From NCBI GenBank assembly GCA_040382055.1, contig JBEIGE010000004.1, positions 62,001 through 126,000 on the forward strand: 64,000 nt of DNA, read 5' to 3'. Positions 35,791 to 44,132 of this stretch are shown in pieces; position 1 is the first letter of the stretch; every line of letters starts with the position of its first letter. Origin of the DNA: JBEIGE01 sp040382055. GTDB taxonomy: Bacteria > Pseudomonadota > Gammaproteobacteria > Burkholderiales > Burkholderiaceae_C. The translations under genes were made by a program, and so were the position numbers. The notes under the pieces were generated by a model. The model worked only from the letters and a program-made list of their open reading frames with translations, had not been told where the DNA came from and ran no database searches.

Positions 35791-36492
35791 TCAAGCCGAA
35801 AGAAAACGATAAAAATTTCGCAAGATTCCGGCCGTTGCACCCCAAATAAAATGCTCATCTTTCAACCCTTGGTAGGGCATTGAAAACCAGCTTCGCATGA
35901 CACCTTCGCTGCAAAGGCTATGTCGGCGATGGTTGGACGGATCCATGAGAAAGGCCAGTGGGACTTCAAAAACAGACTCAACCTCATCAGAATTAGGGAC
36001 AAGCTCAAAACCAGGCTGTATTAACGCCACAACGGGAGTGATCATGAAAGCACTGCCAGTCGTGTAGATGGGCAAAGCACCCAAAACCTGGAATAAAAAG
36101 TCATCCAATCCAACCTCTTCCCGTGTCTCCCGCAAGGCGGTCACAAACGGGCTGCAATCTGATGCCTCTGACTTACCGCCAGGGAATGAAATTTGCCCTG
36201 AGTGATTGCTCAGCTTATGGGAGCGTTGTGTCAACAGAACTGTGGGCTCGGTATGCGAAACGATTGGAATCAAGACCGAAGCAGCGACGGTAGGCCTTTG
36301 TGTAAATCGCGGCTCAATTCTCAATTCGGGTTCCCAGGCGGGTGGCGATTTGAATCGCCGACAAAGTGCTTCAGGCTGAAGCTCCGAGGCGGGTATGGAT
36401 TGAAGATGGCTGTCAACACTGAGCACCGGAACACGACGGGGATCAAAATTTGGCAATTTTGACAACGGTTTGAAGTTCTCAGTTGCAGACAC
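35791..36492 (-). CDS. Nudix hydrolase, CoA-pyrophosphatase type
   Basis: A 233-residue Nudix protein. The Nudix box reads GGKSEASDCSPFVTALRETR then EEVGL, in which the first acidic residue is Asp rather than Glu, as is common in the CoA pyrophosphatase subgroup. Before it stands SVLIPIV, then TVLLTQRSHKLSNHSGQISF, the typical NuBI/CoA-diphosphatase layout. The expected reaction is cleavage of CoA or acyl-CoA to 4'-phosphopantetheine and 3',5'-ADP. The start is GTG 36492; no strong ribosome-binding site is visible. It lies on the same strand after rplS, but behind the rplS terminator, and so probably has its own promoter. Confidence 0.88.
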   Translation of the reverse strand: MSATENFKPLSKLPNFDPRRVPVLSVDSHLQSIPASELQPEALCRRFKSPPAWEPELRIEPRFTQRPTVAASVLIPIVSHTEPTVLLTQRSHKLSNHSGQISFPGGKSEASDCSPFVTALRETREEVGLDDFLFQVLGALPIYTTGSAFMITPVVALIQPGFELVPNSDEVESVFEVPLAFLMDPSNHRRHSLCSEGVMRSWFSMPYQGLKDEHFIWGATAGILRNFYRFLSA

Positions 36493-36524
36493 TTAATTTA
36501 GGACCCTAAAATGAGCAGGCCAAA

Positions 36525-36559
36525 TAAAAAGCCGCCCAAGCTTTCGCCTGGGTCGGCTC
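36525..36559 (-). terminator. rho-independent terminator of the rpsP-rimM-trmD-rplS operon
   Basis: On the leftward transcript AGCCGACCCAGGC, loop GAAA and GCTTGGGCGGCT form a stem with one bulge and one G-U pair, followed by a run of five U (TTTTTATTT). It lies 14 bp after the rplS stop, exactly where an operon terminator is expected. Confidence 0.9.
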
Positions 36560-36572
36560 TTAGAGCAATTGA

Positions 36573-36944
36573 TCAAGCAGCAAGTTTTTTAGCTGGCAGC
36601 TTTTCCTTGATACGGGCAGATTTACCGCTGCGGTCACGCAAGTAATAAAGCTTGGCACGCCGCACATCACCACGCCGCTTGACTTCAATGCTGGCAATCA
36701 ATGGACTATAGGTCTGGAACGTACGCTCTACCCCTTCGCCGCTGGAGATTTTGCGAACGATGAAGCCGCTGTTGAGGCCACGGTTACGCTTGGCAATCAC
36801 AACACCCTCATAGGCTTGGATACGCTTTCGGGTTCCCTCGACAACGTTCACATTCACAATAACTGTGTCGCCTGGTGAGAATTCGGGGATTTTTTTTCCG
36901 AGACGAGCAATTTCTTCCTGCTCAAGAGTTTCTATCAAGTTCAT
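36573..36944 (-). CDS. rplS: 50S ribosomal protein L19
   Basis: A 123-residue L19. The start ATG 36944 is set by GAGGTAACC directly before it and by the conserved N-terminus MNLIETLEQEEIARL; a longer frame from 36977 is not used. Characteristic blocks are FSPGDTVIVNVNVVEGTRKR, IQAYEGVVIAKRNRG and SPLIASIEVKRRGDVRRAKLYYLRDR. L19 sits at the 30S-50S interface. It is last in the rpsP-rimM-trmD-rplS operon, about 100 bp after trmD, with a strong terminator behind it. Confidence 0.98.
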   Translation of the reverse strand: MNLIETLEQEEIARLGKKIPEFSPGDTVIVNVNVVEGTRKRIQAYEGVVIAKRNRGLNSGFIVRKISSGEGVERTFQTYSPLIASIEVKRRGDVRRAKLYYLRDRSGKSARIKEKLPAKKLAA

Positions 36945-37046
36945 GGTTACCTCAAGTGATCTTGTACGCACCACCATCAGAATGACAGTAAATGATTACA
37001 CAGCAGTAATACGGCCGTACAGAGGATCTAAAAGGTGGATATTGTA

Positions 37047-37820
37047 TCAAATCTTGGTCTGACCGCATTTATCAGGCGCAATCCGGTTTAAAAAGGCTTC
37101 GTCAAGCGCGCTGATTTGACCGCCAGCACGAGCGATCGCAACAAGTTCGGGACGATTGCGGACTGTCAACAGAAGACGTTGTTCCTGTCGCCAGCGATCA
37201 ATCTGCTCGTGGTTTCCAGACAGGAGGACATCCGGTACCTGCATGCCACGCCAGTCCTGGGGTCGTGTGTAACTCGGACAATCAAGCAAGCCATCAATAA
37301 CCGAGCTGAAGCTGTCAAACTCATAACTCTCCTGATCGTTCAAAACTCCAGGCTGAATTCTGGCTATGGCATCCAGAAAAGCCATCGCCGGAATCTCTCC
37401 ACCTGAAAGCACAAAGTCTCCCAAACTGATTTGCGTGTCCACATACTTGTCGATGAATCGTTGATCAAGCCCTTCGTAGCGACCGCAGAGCAAGATGGCA
37501 CCATTAGTTTGAGACCATTCGGTAACGCAAACTTGGTTAATTTGCTTTCCAATGGGTGAGAAAAGGATCACTTGAGGGCTATCTGCCCTGCTAGAACGAA
37601 CAAACTCTACGCAACGCGAAAGAGGCTCTGCCATCATGACCATACCAGGACCCCCGCCATACGAGCGGTCATCAATTCGACGGTAGTTACCCTCAGCGAA
37701 ATCACGTGGGTTGATCAAGTGAACTTCTACCAAGCCGGATTCAAACGCTTTTCGATTGATACCAGTCGTTAGAAATGACGAAAAAAGTTCGGGGAAAAGA
37801 GTTATTACATCAAAACGCAT
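37047..37820 (-). CDS. trmD: tRNA (guanine37-N1)-methyltransferase
   Basis: A 257-residue TrmD, a SPOUT-class methyltransferase that makes m1G37 in tRNAs and thereby prevents +1 frameshifting. The start MRFDVITLFPELF (ATG 37820) is conserved. The knotted SAM-binding region is visible as SYGGGPGMVMM, CGRYEGLDQRF, and LGDFVLSGGE. The C-terminal tRNA-binding segment (PDVLLSGNHEQIDRWRQEQ) is typical. It lies 12 bp after rimM in the usual ribosomal operon. Confidence 0.98.
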   Translation of the reverse strand: MRFDVITLFPELFSSFLTTGINRKAFESGLVEVHLINPRDFAEGNYRRIDDRSYGGGPGMVMMAEPLSRCVEFVRSSRADSPQVILFSPIGKQINQVCVTEWSQTNGAILLCGRYEGLDQRFIDKYVDTQISLGDFVLSGGEIPAMAFLDAIARIQPGVLNDQESYEFDSFSSVIDGLLDCPSYTRPQDWRGMQVPDVLLSGNHEQIDRWRQEQRLLLTVRNRPELVAIARAGGQISALDEAFLNRIAPDKCGQTKI

Positions 37821-37832
37821 CGCAAGCAATCT

Positions 37833-38396
37833 TCAGTAATCAGGTTGCCAGTCCACGCGAATCTGCCTATCGCTCATATCAACAGAGTCAATAAATACGG
37901 CGACAAAAGGGACCATGCGCTCAACCATTTTGCCCTGCTCTTCATGATGAATTACCAGAACTGTTTGAGGCCCAGTGGAGAGCAGCTCATGTACTCGCCC
38001 TAGCTCTATCCCCTCGCGGTTGACAACGGACATGCCTATGAGGTCAACCCAGTAATACTCGTCTTTATCTGGCGTTGGGAAACTAGCGCGTGAGATAAAA
38101 ATCCTCGCACCCTTGAGTGCTTCTGCCTCGTCACGGTCGGTTATCGCTAGCGAACTCGCAACAACCGTTCCGCCATGTTCTTTGGCCGCTTGAATGGCCA
38201 GTTTGATTGGGCCATCAAAGGATTTGGGACCCCTTTCTGCAGGCAACAGAAACCAACGCTTGGATGAAAAAAGCGCCTCGGGAGTGGCGCTGTAGGGTAG
38301 TACCTTGAACCAGCCCTTGACGCCCCATGCGTCAAGAATTCGCCCGATCTCAATAGCATCAGCCGGAAGTTCGGCAGGCTCGAGACTGAGCATCAT
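37833..38396 (-). CDS. rimM: 16S rRNA processing protein RimM
   Basis: A 187-residue 30S maturation factor. It has the N-terminal barrel (IEIGRILDAWGVKGWFKVLP) and the C-terminal PRC-barrel domain (DEYYWVDLIGMSVVNREGIELG). It assists assembly of the 30S head near S19. Two ATG codons are adjacent (38396 and 38393); the first is taken. It starts 10 bp after rpsP and is in the normal operon order rpsP-rimM-trmD-rplS. Confidence 0.96.
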   Translation of the reverse strand: MMLSLEPAELPADAIEIGRILDAWGVKGWFKVLPYSATPEALFSSKRWFLLPAERGPKSFDGPIKLAIQAAKEHGGTVVASSLAITDRDEAEALKGARIFISRASFPTPDKDEYYWVDLIGMSVVNREGIELGRVHELLSTGPQTVLVIHHEEQGKMVERMVPFVAVFIDSVDMSDRQIRVDWQPDY

Positions 38397-38406
38397 GGCT
38401 CAACCA

Positions 38407-38658
38407 TCAGGCTGCTTTTTTTTCAGCCTGACTAATGAGGCGCTCCACTGTAGGAGAAGCCTGTGCGCCCACGCCCTGCCAATAGGTCAGACGGTCATGT
38501 GCTATGCGGATAGATTCTTCGTTTGATTTTGCAATCGGGTTATAAAAACCAATACGCTCGATGAATCGGCCATCACGACGGTTGCGTTTGTCAGAGACTA
38601 CGATGTTGAAAAAAGGGCGCGACTTGGCACCGCCACGAGAAAGTCGAATAACGACCAT
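38407..38658 (-). CDS. rpsP: 30S ribosomal protein S16
   Basis: An 83-residue S16 with the conserved start MVVIRLSRGGAKSRPFFNIV and the motif DGRFIERIGFYNP. It binds 16S rRNA early in 30S assembly. ATG 38658 is preceded by AAAGGATTAACT, a good ribosome-binding site. It is the first gene of its operon; the leader of about 100 nt contains a strong stem-loop (see separate entry). Confidence 0.98.
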   Translation of the reverse strand: MVVIRLSRGGAKSRPFFNIVVSDKRNRRDGRFIERIGFYNPIAKSNEESIRIAHDRLTYWQGVGAQASPTVERLISQAEKKAA

Positions 38659-38705
38659 AGTTAATCCTTTGGAGGCTGAACTGCATCAGCCGGTAATCGA
38701 AATTA

Positions 38706-38754
38706 TTTAATGTTGAGACACGCTGCTGGACCACCCGGTCAGCAACACATTAAA
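38706..38754 (-). promoter_or_regulatory. stem-loop in the rpsP operon leader
   Basis: TTTAATGT at 38706-38713 and ACATTAAA at 38747-38754 are perfectly complementary, and within them TGCTG-ACC (38724-38732) pairs with GGT-CAGCA (38737-38744) with one bulge. The predicted transcription start (about 38757, from the -10 box) puts this structure at the very 5' end of the mRNA. It may stabilise the mRNA or serve in ribosomal-protein autoregulation; no known leader class was recognised. Confidence 0.5.
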
Positions 38755-38763
38755 CAGAGCATT

Positions 38764-38769
38764 ATTATA
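38764..38769 (-). promoter_or_regulatory. -10 box of the rpsP operon promoter
   Basis: A perfect TATAAT on the leftward strand, 106 bp before rpsP, in a GTTATAATAAT context. A convincing -35 box is not present at 16-18 bp. It is the best promoter candidate in the 182-bp gap between rpsP and the divergent TM2-like gene. Confidence 0.45.
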
Positions 38770-38840
38770 ACGCCGCTAAATCACTGAGGCTTTATCGACC
38801 AGGGTGGTCAGTAATTTGACTTGAGCATGACAATCAATCC

Positions 38841-39290
38841 ATGACAAAGAATAAAACTCTAGCTGCATGGCTATCTTTTCTTGGCGGACCTTTAGGTTTG
38901 CATCGTTTTTATCTATTCGGCCTGGGCGATCTTTTGGGCTGGCTGTTGCCGATACCAACCGCACTTGGGTTCTATGGGCTTCAGAGGGTTCAAGCTTTTG
39001 GGCTCGACGATCAATGGAGCTGGGTTCTGATACCCCTGCTGGGGTTCACAGTTGCCGGTTGCGCACTTAGCGCGATCGTGACAGGCCTGACGGCTGAAGA
39101 TGTCTGGAATGAGAAATTCAATCCAAAGCAGAAGCAGGCAAATAGCTCTGGCAAAACCCAATGGCTGACCATCGCAGCCATTGTTTGTTCTCTTCTCATT
39201 GGAACCTCAGTGCTGCTAGCCAGCATCGCTTTCAGTTTTCAGCGCTACTTTGAATATCAGGTTGAAGAGTCCAGGAAGATCAGTCAGTAG
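38841..39290 (+). CDS. TM2-like small membrane protein
   Basis: A 149-residue membrane protein. The N-terminus (TLAAWLSFLGGPLGLHRFYL then FGLGDLLGWLLPIPTALGFYG) is a TM2-domain pattern: Gly-rich helix, the G-x-HRFYLG-type turn and a second helix. Another hydrophobic helix occurs at about 60-80 and one near 110-130. TM2 proteins are of unknown bacterial function. The gene stands alone between the ribosomal operon and acnB and is divergent from rpsP. No ribosome-binding site is obvious before ATG 38841. Confidence 0.78.
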   Translation: MTKNKTLAAWLSFLGGPLGLHRFYLFGLGDLLGWLLPIPTALGFYGLQRVQAFGLDDQWSWVLIPLLGFTVAGCALSAIVTGLTAEDVWNEKFNPKQKQANSSGKTQWLTIAAIVCSLLIGTSVLLASIAFSFQRYFEYQVEESRKISQ

Positions 39291-39314
39291 TTGCAGTGAG
39301 CTTGTGAATCCACA

Positions 39315-39374
39315 ATGACTTCCGAGGCCTCTTTCAGAAAAAGGTTCCTGGTACCCCAGAGACCTCTAAGTCAT
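39315..39374. repeat. long imperfect stem-loop between convergent genes
   Basis: ATGACTTCCGAGGCCTCT (39315-39332) and AGAGACCTCTAAGTCAT (39358-39374) are inverted copies, with about 16 of 18 positions pairing around a 25-base loop. No U-run follows on either strand. It lies between the ends of the TM2-like gene and acnB and may serve as a processing or bidirectional termination structure. Confidence 0.5.
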
Positions 39375-39401
39375 CCGCAAGCTGGAATAATTGAAACAGA
39401 A

Positions 39402-41987
39402 TCAAGTAGAGATGGAATCCGCGAGTTCTTTGAATTCGGGAATTCGGTCAAAGTTCAGGTACTTGTATACCTGCTCTCCATTGGATGACAGAACACCCAT
39501 ATCAGACAGATACTCCGACTTGCTTGGAATCCTGCCGAGCTTGGAAGCTATCGCTGAAAGCTCAGCTGAGCCCAAATACACATTGGTGTTTTTACCAAGG
39601 CGATTGGGGAAGTTACGCGTGCTGGTAGACATCACGGTTGCGCCTTCCTTGACCTGAGCCTGATTACCCATACATAAACTACAACCCGGCATTTCCATAC
39701 GTGCGCCTGCTGCTCCAAACACACCGTAGTGGCCCTCTTCAGAGAGTTGGTTGGCATCCATCTTGGTTGGCGGGGCCATCCAAAGCTTGACTGGGATATC
39801 CCGCTTTCCTTCAAGCAGCTTGGATGCGGCTCGGAAATGACCGATGTTCGTCATACATGAGCCGATAAAAACCTCATCAATCTTTGCACCCGCAACATCC
39901 GAGAGGGTTTTAGCATCGTCAGGATCATTCGGGCAGCACACAATCGGCTCAGTGATCTCATCCATGTTGATTTCAAGAACGGCTGCATATTCTGCATCGG
40001 CGTCGGGCGCCAGCAACTCGGGATTGGCCAGCCATGCCTCCATGGCTTTGATGCGCCGGGTGATAGTGCGTACATCAGAGTAACCATTGGCGATCATATT
40101 TTTGAGTAACACAATGTTGGAAGTGATGTACTCGACAATTGGCTCCTTGTTGAGCCGAACTGTGCAACCAGCTGCCGAACGCTCAGCAGAAGCATCAGAT
40201 AACTCAAAGGCCTGCTCAACCTTCAGATCGGGCAAGCCTTCGATCTCAAGGATACGACCGGAAAACTCGTTGATCTTGCCTTTTTTGGCAACCGTCAGCA
40301 GCCCAGCCTTGATGGCATACAAAGGGATCGCGTGCACCAAATCGCGCAAAGTCACGCCAGGCTGCATTTTCCCTTTGAACCGCACCAACACAGATTCGGG
40401 CATGTCCAAGGGCATCACGCCTGTTGCTGCTGCAAAAGCCACCAGGCCGGAGCCGGCCGGAAAACTGATGCCAATCGGAAACCGCGTGTGACTATCTCCA
40501 CCAGTACCCACAGTATCAGGCAACAGCATTCTGTTAAGCCAGCTATGAATGATTCCATCACCCGGCCGCAGGGAAATGCCGCCGCGATCGCGCATGAAAT
40601 CTGGCAACTCGTGATGCATCTTGACGTCGACCGGCTTTGGATAGGCCGCCGTGTGGCAGAAAGACTGCATGACAAGATCCGAGCTAAAGCCCAGGCAGGC
40701 CAAATCTTTTAATTCATCACGGGTCATGGTGCCAGTCGTATCCTGGCTACCAACACTGGTCATTTTGGGTTCACAGTAGGTTCCCGGGCGAATGCCCTTT
40801 CCTGAGGGCATCCCACAGGCTCGTCCGACCATTTTTTGCGCCAACGTGTAACCTTTACCCGTGTCAGCAGGGTTATGGGGAAGGCGAAACAATGTGGATA
40901 CAGGAAGGCCCAAAGCCTCACGGGCTTTGCTTGTCAAGCCACGTCCAATGATCAGCGGAATGCGACCACCAGCCCTGACTTCGTCAAACAAGACATCACT
41001 TCTGACCTGAAATTCTGCAATGACCTTGCCGTCTTTCAGAGCCTTGCCCTCATAAGGGCGCAGTTCAACAACGTCACCCATATTCATTTGGCTCACATCG
41101 AGCTCAATGGGCAACGCGCCTGCATCTTCCATCGTGTTGTAGAAGATAGGCGCAATTTTGCTGCCTAAACAAACACCGCCAAATTTCTTATTAGGAATAA
41201 AGGGTATATCTTCACCGGTAAACCACAAGACAGAATTGGTCGCAGATTTTCTGGAAGACCCTGTGCCGACAACGTCGCCCACATAAGCGACTAGATTGCC
41301 TTTGGCTCGCAAATCTTCTATGAACTTGATGGGGCCGCGCTTTCCATCTTCCTCAGGCGTAATGCCGTCACGTTTGTTTTTCAACATCGCCAAGGCATGC
41401 AAGGGAATATCAGGTCGGCTCCAGGCATCCGGAGCGGGAGAGAGATCGTCCGTGTTTGTCTCGCCCGTGACCTTGAATACCGTCAACTGAATACTTTGAG
41501 GAACCTCAGGCCGGCTGGTAAACCATTCAGCATCTGCCCAGCTCTGGATAACAGCTTTGGCATACGGGTTTCCCTTTTGAGATTTTTCCTGCACATCATG
41601 GAACTGATCAAACATCAACAAAGTCTTTTTCAAACCCTCTGCAGCGACTGACGCTACTGCAGGGTTATCTAACAAGTCGATCAGCGGCGTCAGGTTGTAG
41701 CCCCCCAACATGGTGCCCAACAATTCTGTGGCTTTTTGGGGGCTTATGAGAGAACATATTTCACTGCCATGCGCAACTGCTGCAAGATAACTGGCCTTGG
41801 CCTTTGCTGCATCGTCTACACCGGCCGGAACCCGATGGGTAATAAGATGTATCAGGGTTGACTCTTCTCCCTTTGGGGGGCTTTTGAGTAATTCAATCAG
41901 CTCCCCGGTCTGTTTTGCAGACAGAGGAAGAGGTGGAATCCCTAAGGCTTTACGCTCATCGGAATGAGCCTGGTAGGCTTGCAACAT
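39402..41987 (-). CDS. acnB: aconitate hydratase B
   Basis: An 861-residue aconitase of the B type, interconverting citrate and isocitrate. The N-terminal HEAT-like domain (MLQAYQAHSDERKALGIPPL onward) and the swapped domain 4 placed before the catalytic domains are typical of AcnB. The [4Fe-4S] ligands are in FIGSCMTNIGHF and in CSLCMGNQ. Other active-site blocks are VGTGGDSHTRFPIG, FPAGSGLVAFAAATG and STSTRNFPNRLG. Bacterial AcnB often moonlights as an RNA-binding regulator when its cluster is lost. It follows mdh by 20 bp on the same strand, so mdh and acnB are expected to share the promoter near 43090. Confidence 0.97.
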   Translation of the reverse strand: MLQAYQAHSDERKALGIPPLPLSAKQTGELIELLKSPPKGEESTLIHLITHRVPAGVDDAAKAKASYLAAVAHGSEICSLISPQKATELLGTMLGGYNLTPLIDLLDNPAVASVAAEGLKKTLLMFDQFHDVQEKSQKGNPYAKAVIQSWADAEWFTSRPEVPQSIQLTVFKVTGETNTDDLSPAPDAWSRPDIPLHALAMLKNKRDGITPEEDGKRGPIKFIEDLRAKGNLVAYVGDVVGTGSSRKSATNSVLWFTGEDIPFIPNKKFGGVCLGSKIAPIFYNTMEDAGALPIELDVSQMNMGDVVELRPYEGKALKDGKVIAEFQVRSDVLFDEVRAGGRIPLIIGRGLTSKAREALGLPVSTLFRLPHNPADTGKGYTLAQKMVGRACGMPSGKGIRPGTYCEPKMTSVGSQDTTGTMTRDELKDLACLGFSSDLVMQSFCHTAAYPKPVDVKMHHELPDFMRDRGGISLRPGDGIIHSWLNRMLLPDTVGTGGDSHTRFPIGISFPAGSGLVAFAAATGVMPLDMPESVLVRFKGKMQPGVTLRDLVHAIPLYAIKAGLLTVAKKGKINEFSGRILEIEGLPDLKVEQAFELSDASAERSAAGCTVRLNKEPIVEYITSNIVLLKNMIANGYSDVRTITRRIKAMEAWLANPELLAPDADAEYAAVLEINMDEITEPIVCCPNDPDDAKTLSDVAGAKIDEVFIGSCMTNIGHFRAASKLLEGKRDIPVKLWMAPPTKMDANQLSEEGHYGVFGAAGARMEMPGCSLCMGNQAQVKEGATVMSTSTRNFPNRLGKNTNVYLGSAELSAIASKLGRIPSKSEYLSDMGVLSSNGEQVYKYLNFDRIPEFKELADSIST

Positions 41988-42007
41988 AACTGTATCCTTT
42001 CAATCGA

Positions 42008-42994
42008 TTAGAGAAGGTGAGCAACGCCGGCTTGCTCGTCTTGCAATTCTTTGAGCGTTTTGTTGATGCAACTCTGACTGAACTCATCAATCGCCAGGCC
42101 TTCTACAACCTTGTAAATACCATTTTCACAGACTACTGGAAAACCAAACATGGTGTCTTTGGGTATTCCATACCAGCCATCTGAAGGGATTCCCATGGTG
42201 ACCCATTTGCCTTTTGTGCCCAAGACCCAGTCACGCATGTGATCGATCGCAGCGTTGGCCGCTGATGCAGCTGAAGACAAGCCACGCGCCTCGATGATGG
42301 CTGCGCCACGTTTGCCTACTGTGGGAAGGAATACATTTGCATTCCATTCCTGATCGTTGATCATGTCTTTGACAGAAGACCCACCAATTGAGGCAAAGCG
42401 ATAGTCTGCATACATTGTCGGAGAGTGATTGCCCCACACGCAAAGCTTCTCGATGTCTGCAACTGCCTTGCCGGTTTTTGCAGCAATCTGACTGGCGGCA
42501 CGGTTGTGGTCCAAACGCAGCATTGCTGTGAAGTTGGCACGCTTGAGGTCGGGCGCACTTTTCATGGCGATGTAAGCATTGGTATTGGCGGGATTACCGA
42601 CGACCAAGACCTTCACATCACGACTTGCAACCGCATTGAGTGCTTTGCCTTGTGCGGTAAAAATCTGGCCATTGATGGACAGCAATTCGGCACGCTCCAT
42701 ACCCGGACCACGTGGCCGTGAGCCCACCAGCAGTGCGTAGTCGGCATCCTTGAATGCGGTCATTGGGTCGCCGTGGGCCTGCATGCCAGCGAGCAGCGGG
42801 AAAGCGCAGTCTTCGAGTTCCATCATCACGCCCTTGAGCGCTTTCTGCGCCTTCTCATCAGGGATCTCGAGCAGTTGGAGAATCACCGGCTGATCCTTTC
42901 CGAGCATCTCGCCGGACGCAATGCGAAACAAAAGCGCATAACCTATTTGACCTGCGGCACCAGTGATAGCGACGCGTACGGGCTTTTTGCTCAT
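42008..42994 (-). CDS. mdh: malate dehydrogenase
   Basis: A 328-residue NAD-dependent malate dehydrogenase of the long, eukaryote-cytosol-like type common in betaproteobacteria. The nucleotide-binding GAAGQIGYALLFRIASGEM, the substrate Arg segment VGSRPRGPGMERAELL and the catalytic His in CVWGNHSPTMYADY are present. GGAG lies about ten bases before ATG 42994. It is the first gene of mdh-acnB, divergent from gntR; the 182-bp divergent region contains paired promoters and an operator-like palindrome. Confidence 0.97.
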   Translation of the reverse strand: MSKKPVRVAITGAAGQIGYALLFRIASGEMLGKDQPVILQLLEIPDEKAQKALKGVMMELEDCAFPLLAGMQAHGDPMTAFKDADYALLVGSRPRGPGMERAELLSINGQIFTAQGKALNAVASRDVKVLVVGNPANTNAYIAMKSAPDLKRANFTAMLRLDHNRAASQIAAKTGKAVADIEKLCVWGNHSPTMYADYRFASIGGSSVKDMINDQEWNANVFLPTVGKRGAAIIEARGLSSAASAANAAIDHMRDWVLGTKGKWVTMGIPSDGWYGIPKDTMFGFPVVCENGIYKVVEGLAIDEFSQSCINKTLKELQDEQAGVAHLL

Positions 42995-43082
42995 TTCAGG
43001 GAACTCCAGTAGATTTATTTAGATTGAAACGGTTTTGACTAGGCTCATTTGCTGCCCAGTCTTCATGCTGAATGTCTGTCCA

Positions 43083-43112
43083 AGTTTACCCTTGATCAGA
43101 AGACAAAGTCAA
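43083..43112 (-). promoter_or_regulatory. candidate mdh-acnB promoter
   Basis: On the leftward strand TTGACT (43107-43112 reversed) and TAAACT (43083-43088 reversed) are separated by 18 bases, with four to five of six matches each. An inverted repeat AAGACAA-N7-TTGTCTT (43100-43120) overlaps its -35 box, so it could be subject to regulation together with the divergent gntR promoter. Confidence 0.4.
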
Positions 43113-43113
43113 A

Positions 43114-43141
43114 TTGTCTTATGTCTTATATAAGATATGAT
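43114..43141 (+). promoter_or_regulatory. gntR promoter with operator palindrome between -35 and -10
   Basis: TTGTCT (43114-43119) and TATGAT (43136-43141) with 16-bp spacing form a good sigma-70 promoter. The perfect palindrome TCTTATATAAGA (43124-43135), extendable to 18 bp at 43121-43138 with one mismatched pair, fills the spacer exactly. Binding of a dimeric regulator there would block RNA polymerase. The GntR protein encoded directly downstream is the obvious candidate; GntR-type operators often have this size and A/T-rich symmetry. Confidence 0.55.
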
Positions 43142-43176
43142 TACACCTCAAAACATAGTCTGACAATCCTGAAAGC

Positions 43177-43977
43177 ATGCCTGCTTTAACCTCTGCAATT
43201 GAGAACGTTTCTTCGGTGATCGAGACTGCAGCTTCTGTGCAGCAGTCTCAGACTGCTGCATTTAGCCCGCTTTATCAGCAAATTAAGGGCCTCATCCTCC
43301 AAAGCTTGCTCAACTCTGAGTGGCGACCTGGAGAATCCATCCCCAGCGAAATCGATTTGGCGGCAAGATACCGTGTGAGTCAAGGCACGGTCAGAAAGGC
43401 AGTCGATGAACTGGCTGCTGAAAACCTGCTGGTCCGTCGTCAGGGCAAGGGCACGTATGTGGCAACCCACGCTGAGCGTCAGGAACAATACCGGTTTCTC
43501 AAGCTCATGCCAGATTCGGGTGACTCCAAAGTTGAAAGCCCAGCTCAGCGTACCATCATCGATTGCAAACGCTCACGCGCGACCGCCGATATTGCACGCT
43601 TGTTAAGCCTTCGCACTGGAGAACCCATGCTTCAGGTCAGGCGGGTGCTTTCTTTCAATAACATCCCGACCATTCTGGAAGAAATTTGGCTGCCCGGCAG
43701 TCCTTTCAAAGGACTCACAGCTGAGCGGCTGAGTCTCTATACTGGCCCGATGTACGCACTATTCGAGACCGAATTTGGTGTTCGCATGATCCGGGCAGAT
43801 GAAAAAATACGTGCAGTTCTACCCAATGCCTTACAGAGTTCTTTGCTGAAGGTTTCGAGACAAACGCCGTTGTTAAGTGTGGAGCGTGTTGCTTTCACCT
43901 ACAACGACCTTCCGATGGAACTGCGCAGAGGCCTTTATGTCACCAATACGCACCACTACCGCAATTCGCTCAATTGA
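43177..43977 (+). CDS. GntR-family transcriptional regulator with UTRA-type effector domain
   Basis: A 266-residue HutC-type GntR regulator. After an unusual N-terminal extension of about 30 residues (MPALTSAIENVSSVIETAAS and following, Ser/Ala/Gln-rich) comes the winged helix: SPLYQQIKGLILQSLL, PGESIPSEIDLAARYRVSQG and TVRKAVDELAAENLLVRRQG. The C-terminal half (from about 125) looks like the UTRA ligand-binding fold, with GEPMLQVRRVLSFNNIPTIL and LLSVERVAFTYNDLPMELRR. It is placed between mdh-acnB and sdhCDAB-sdhE-gltA and so probably controls TCA-cycle genes in response to a metabolite. The ligand is not readable. Confidence 0.92.
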   Translation: MPALTSAIENVSSVIETAASVQQSQTAAFSPLYQQIKGLILQSLLNSEWRPGESIPSEIDLAARYRVSQGTVRKAVDELAAENLLVRRQGKGTYVATHAERQEQYRFLKLMPDSGDSKVESPAQRTIIDCKRSRATADIARLLSLRTGEPMLQVRRVLSFNNIPTILEEIWLPGSPFKGLTAERLSLYTGPMYALFETEFGVRMIRADEKIRAVLPNALQSSLLKVSRQTPLLSVERVAFTYNDLPMELRRGLYVTNTHHYRNSLN

Positions 43978-44132
43978 ATCAATTGACATGATTTTGAACG
44001 ACTTCATACGGCTTCTGGTCAAACATAAACTCCTTAGTTTCTAAAGAATGCTGCATTGCAATAGAATTCCTGTCACCGGATGATTTATCAATTTCAGAAT
44101 CACAATATGCGAACAACATTGAAAGTTCAACA

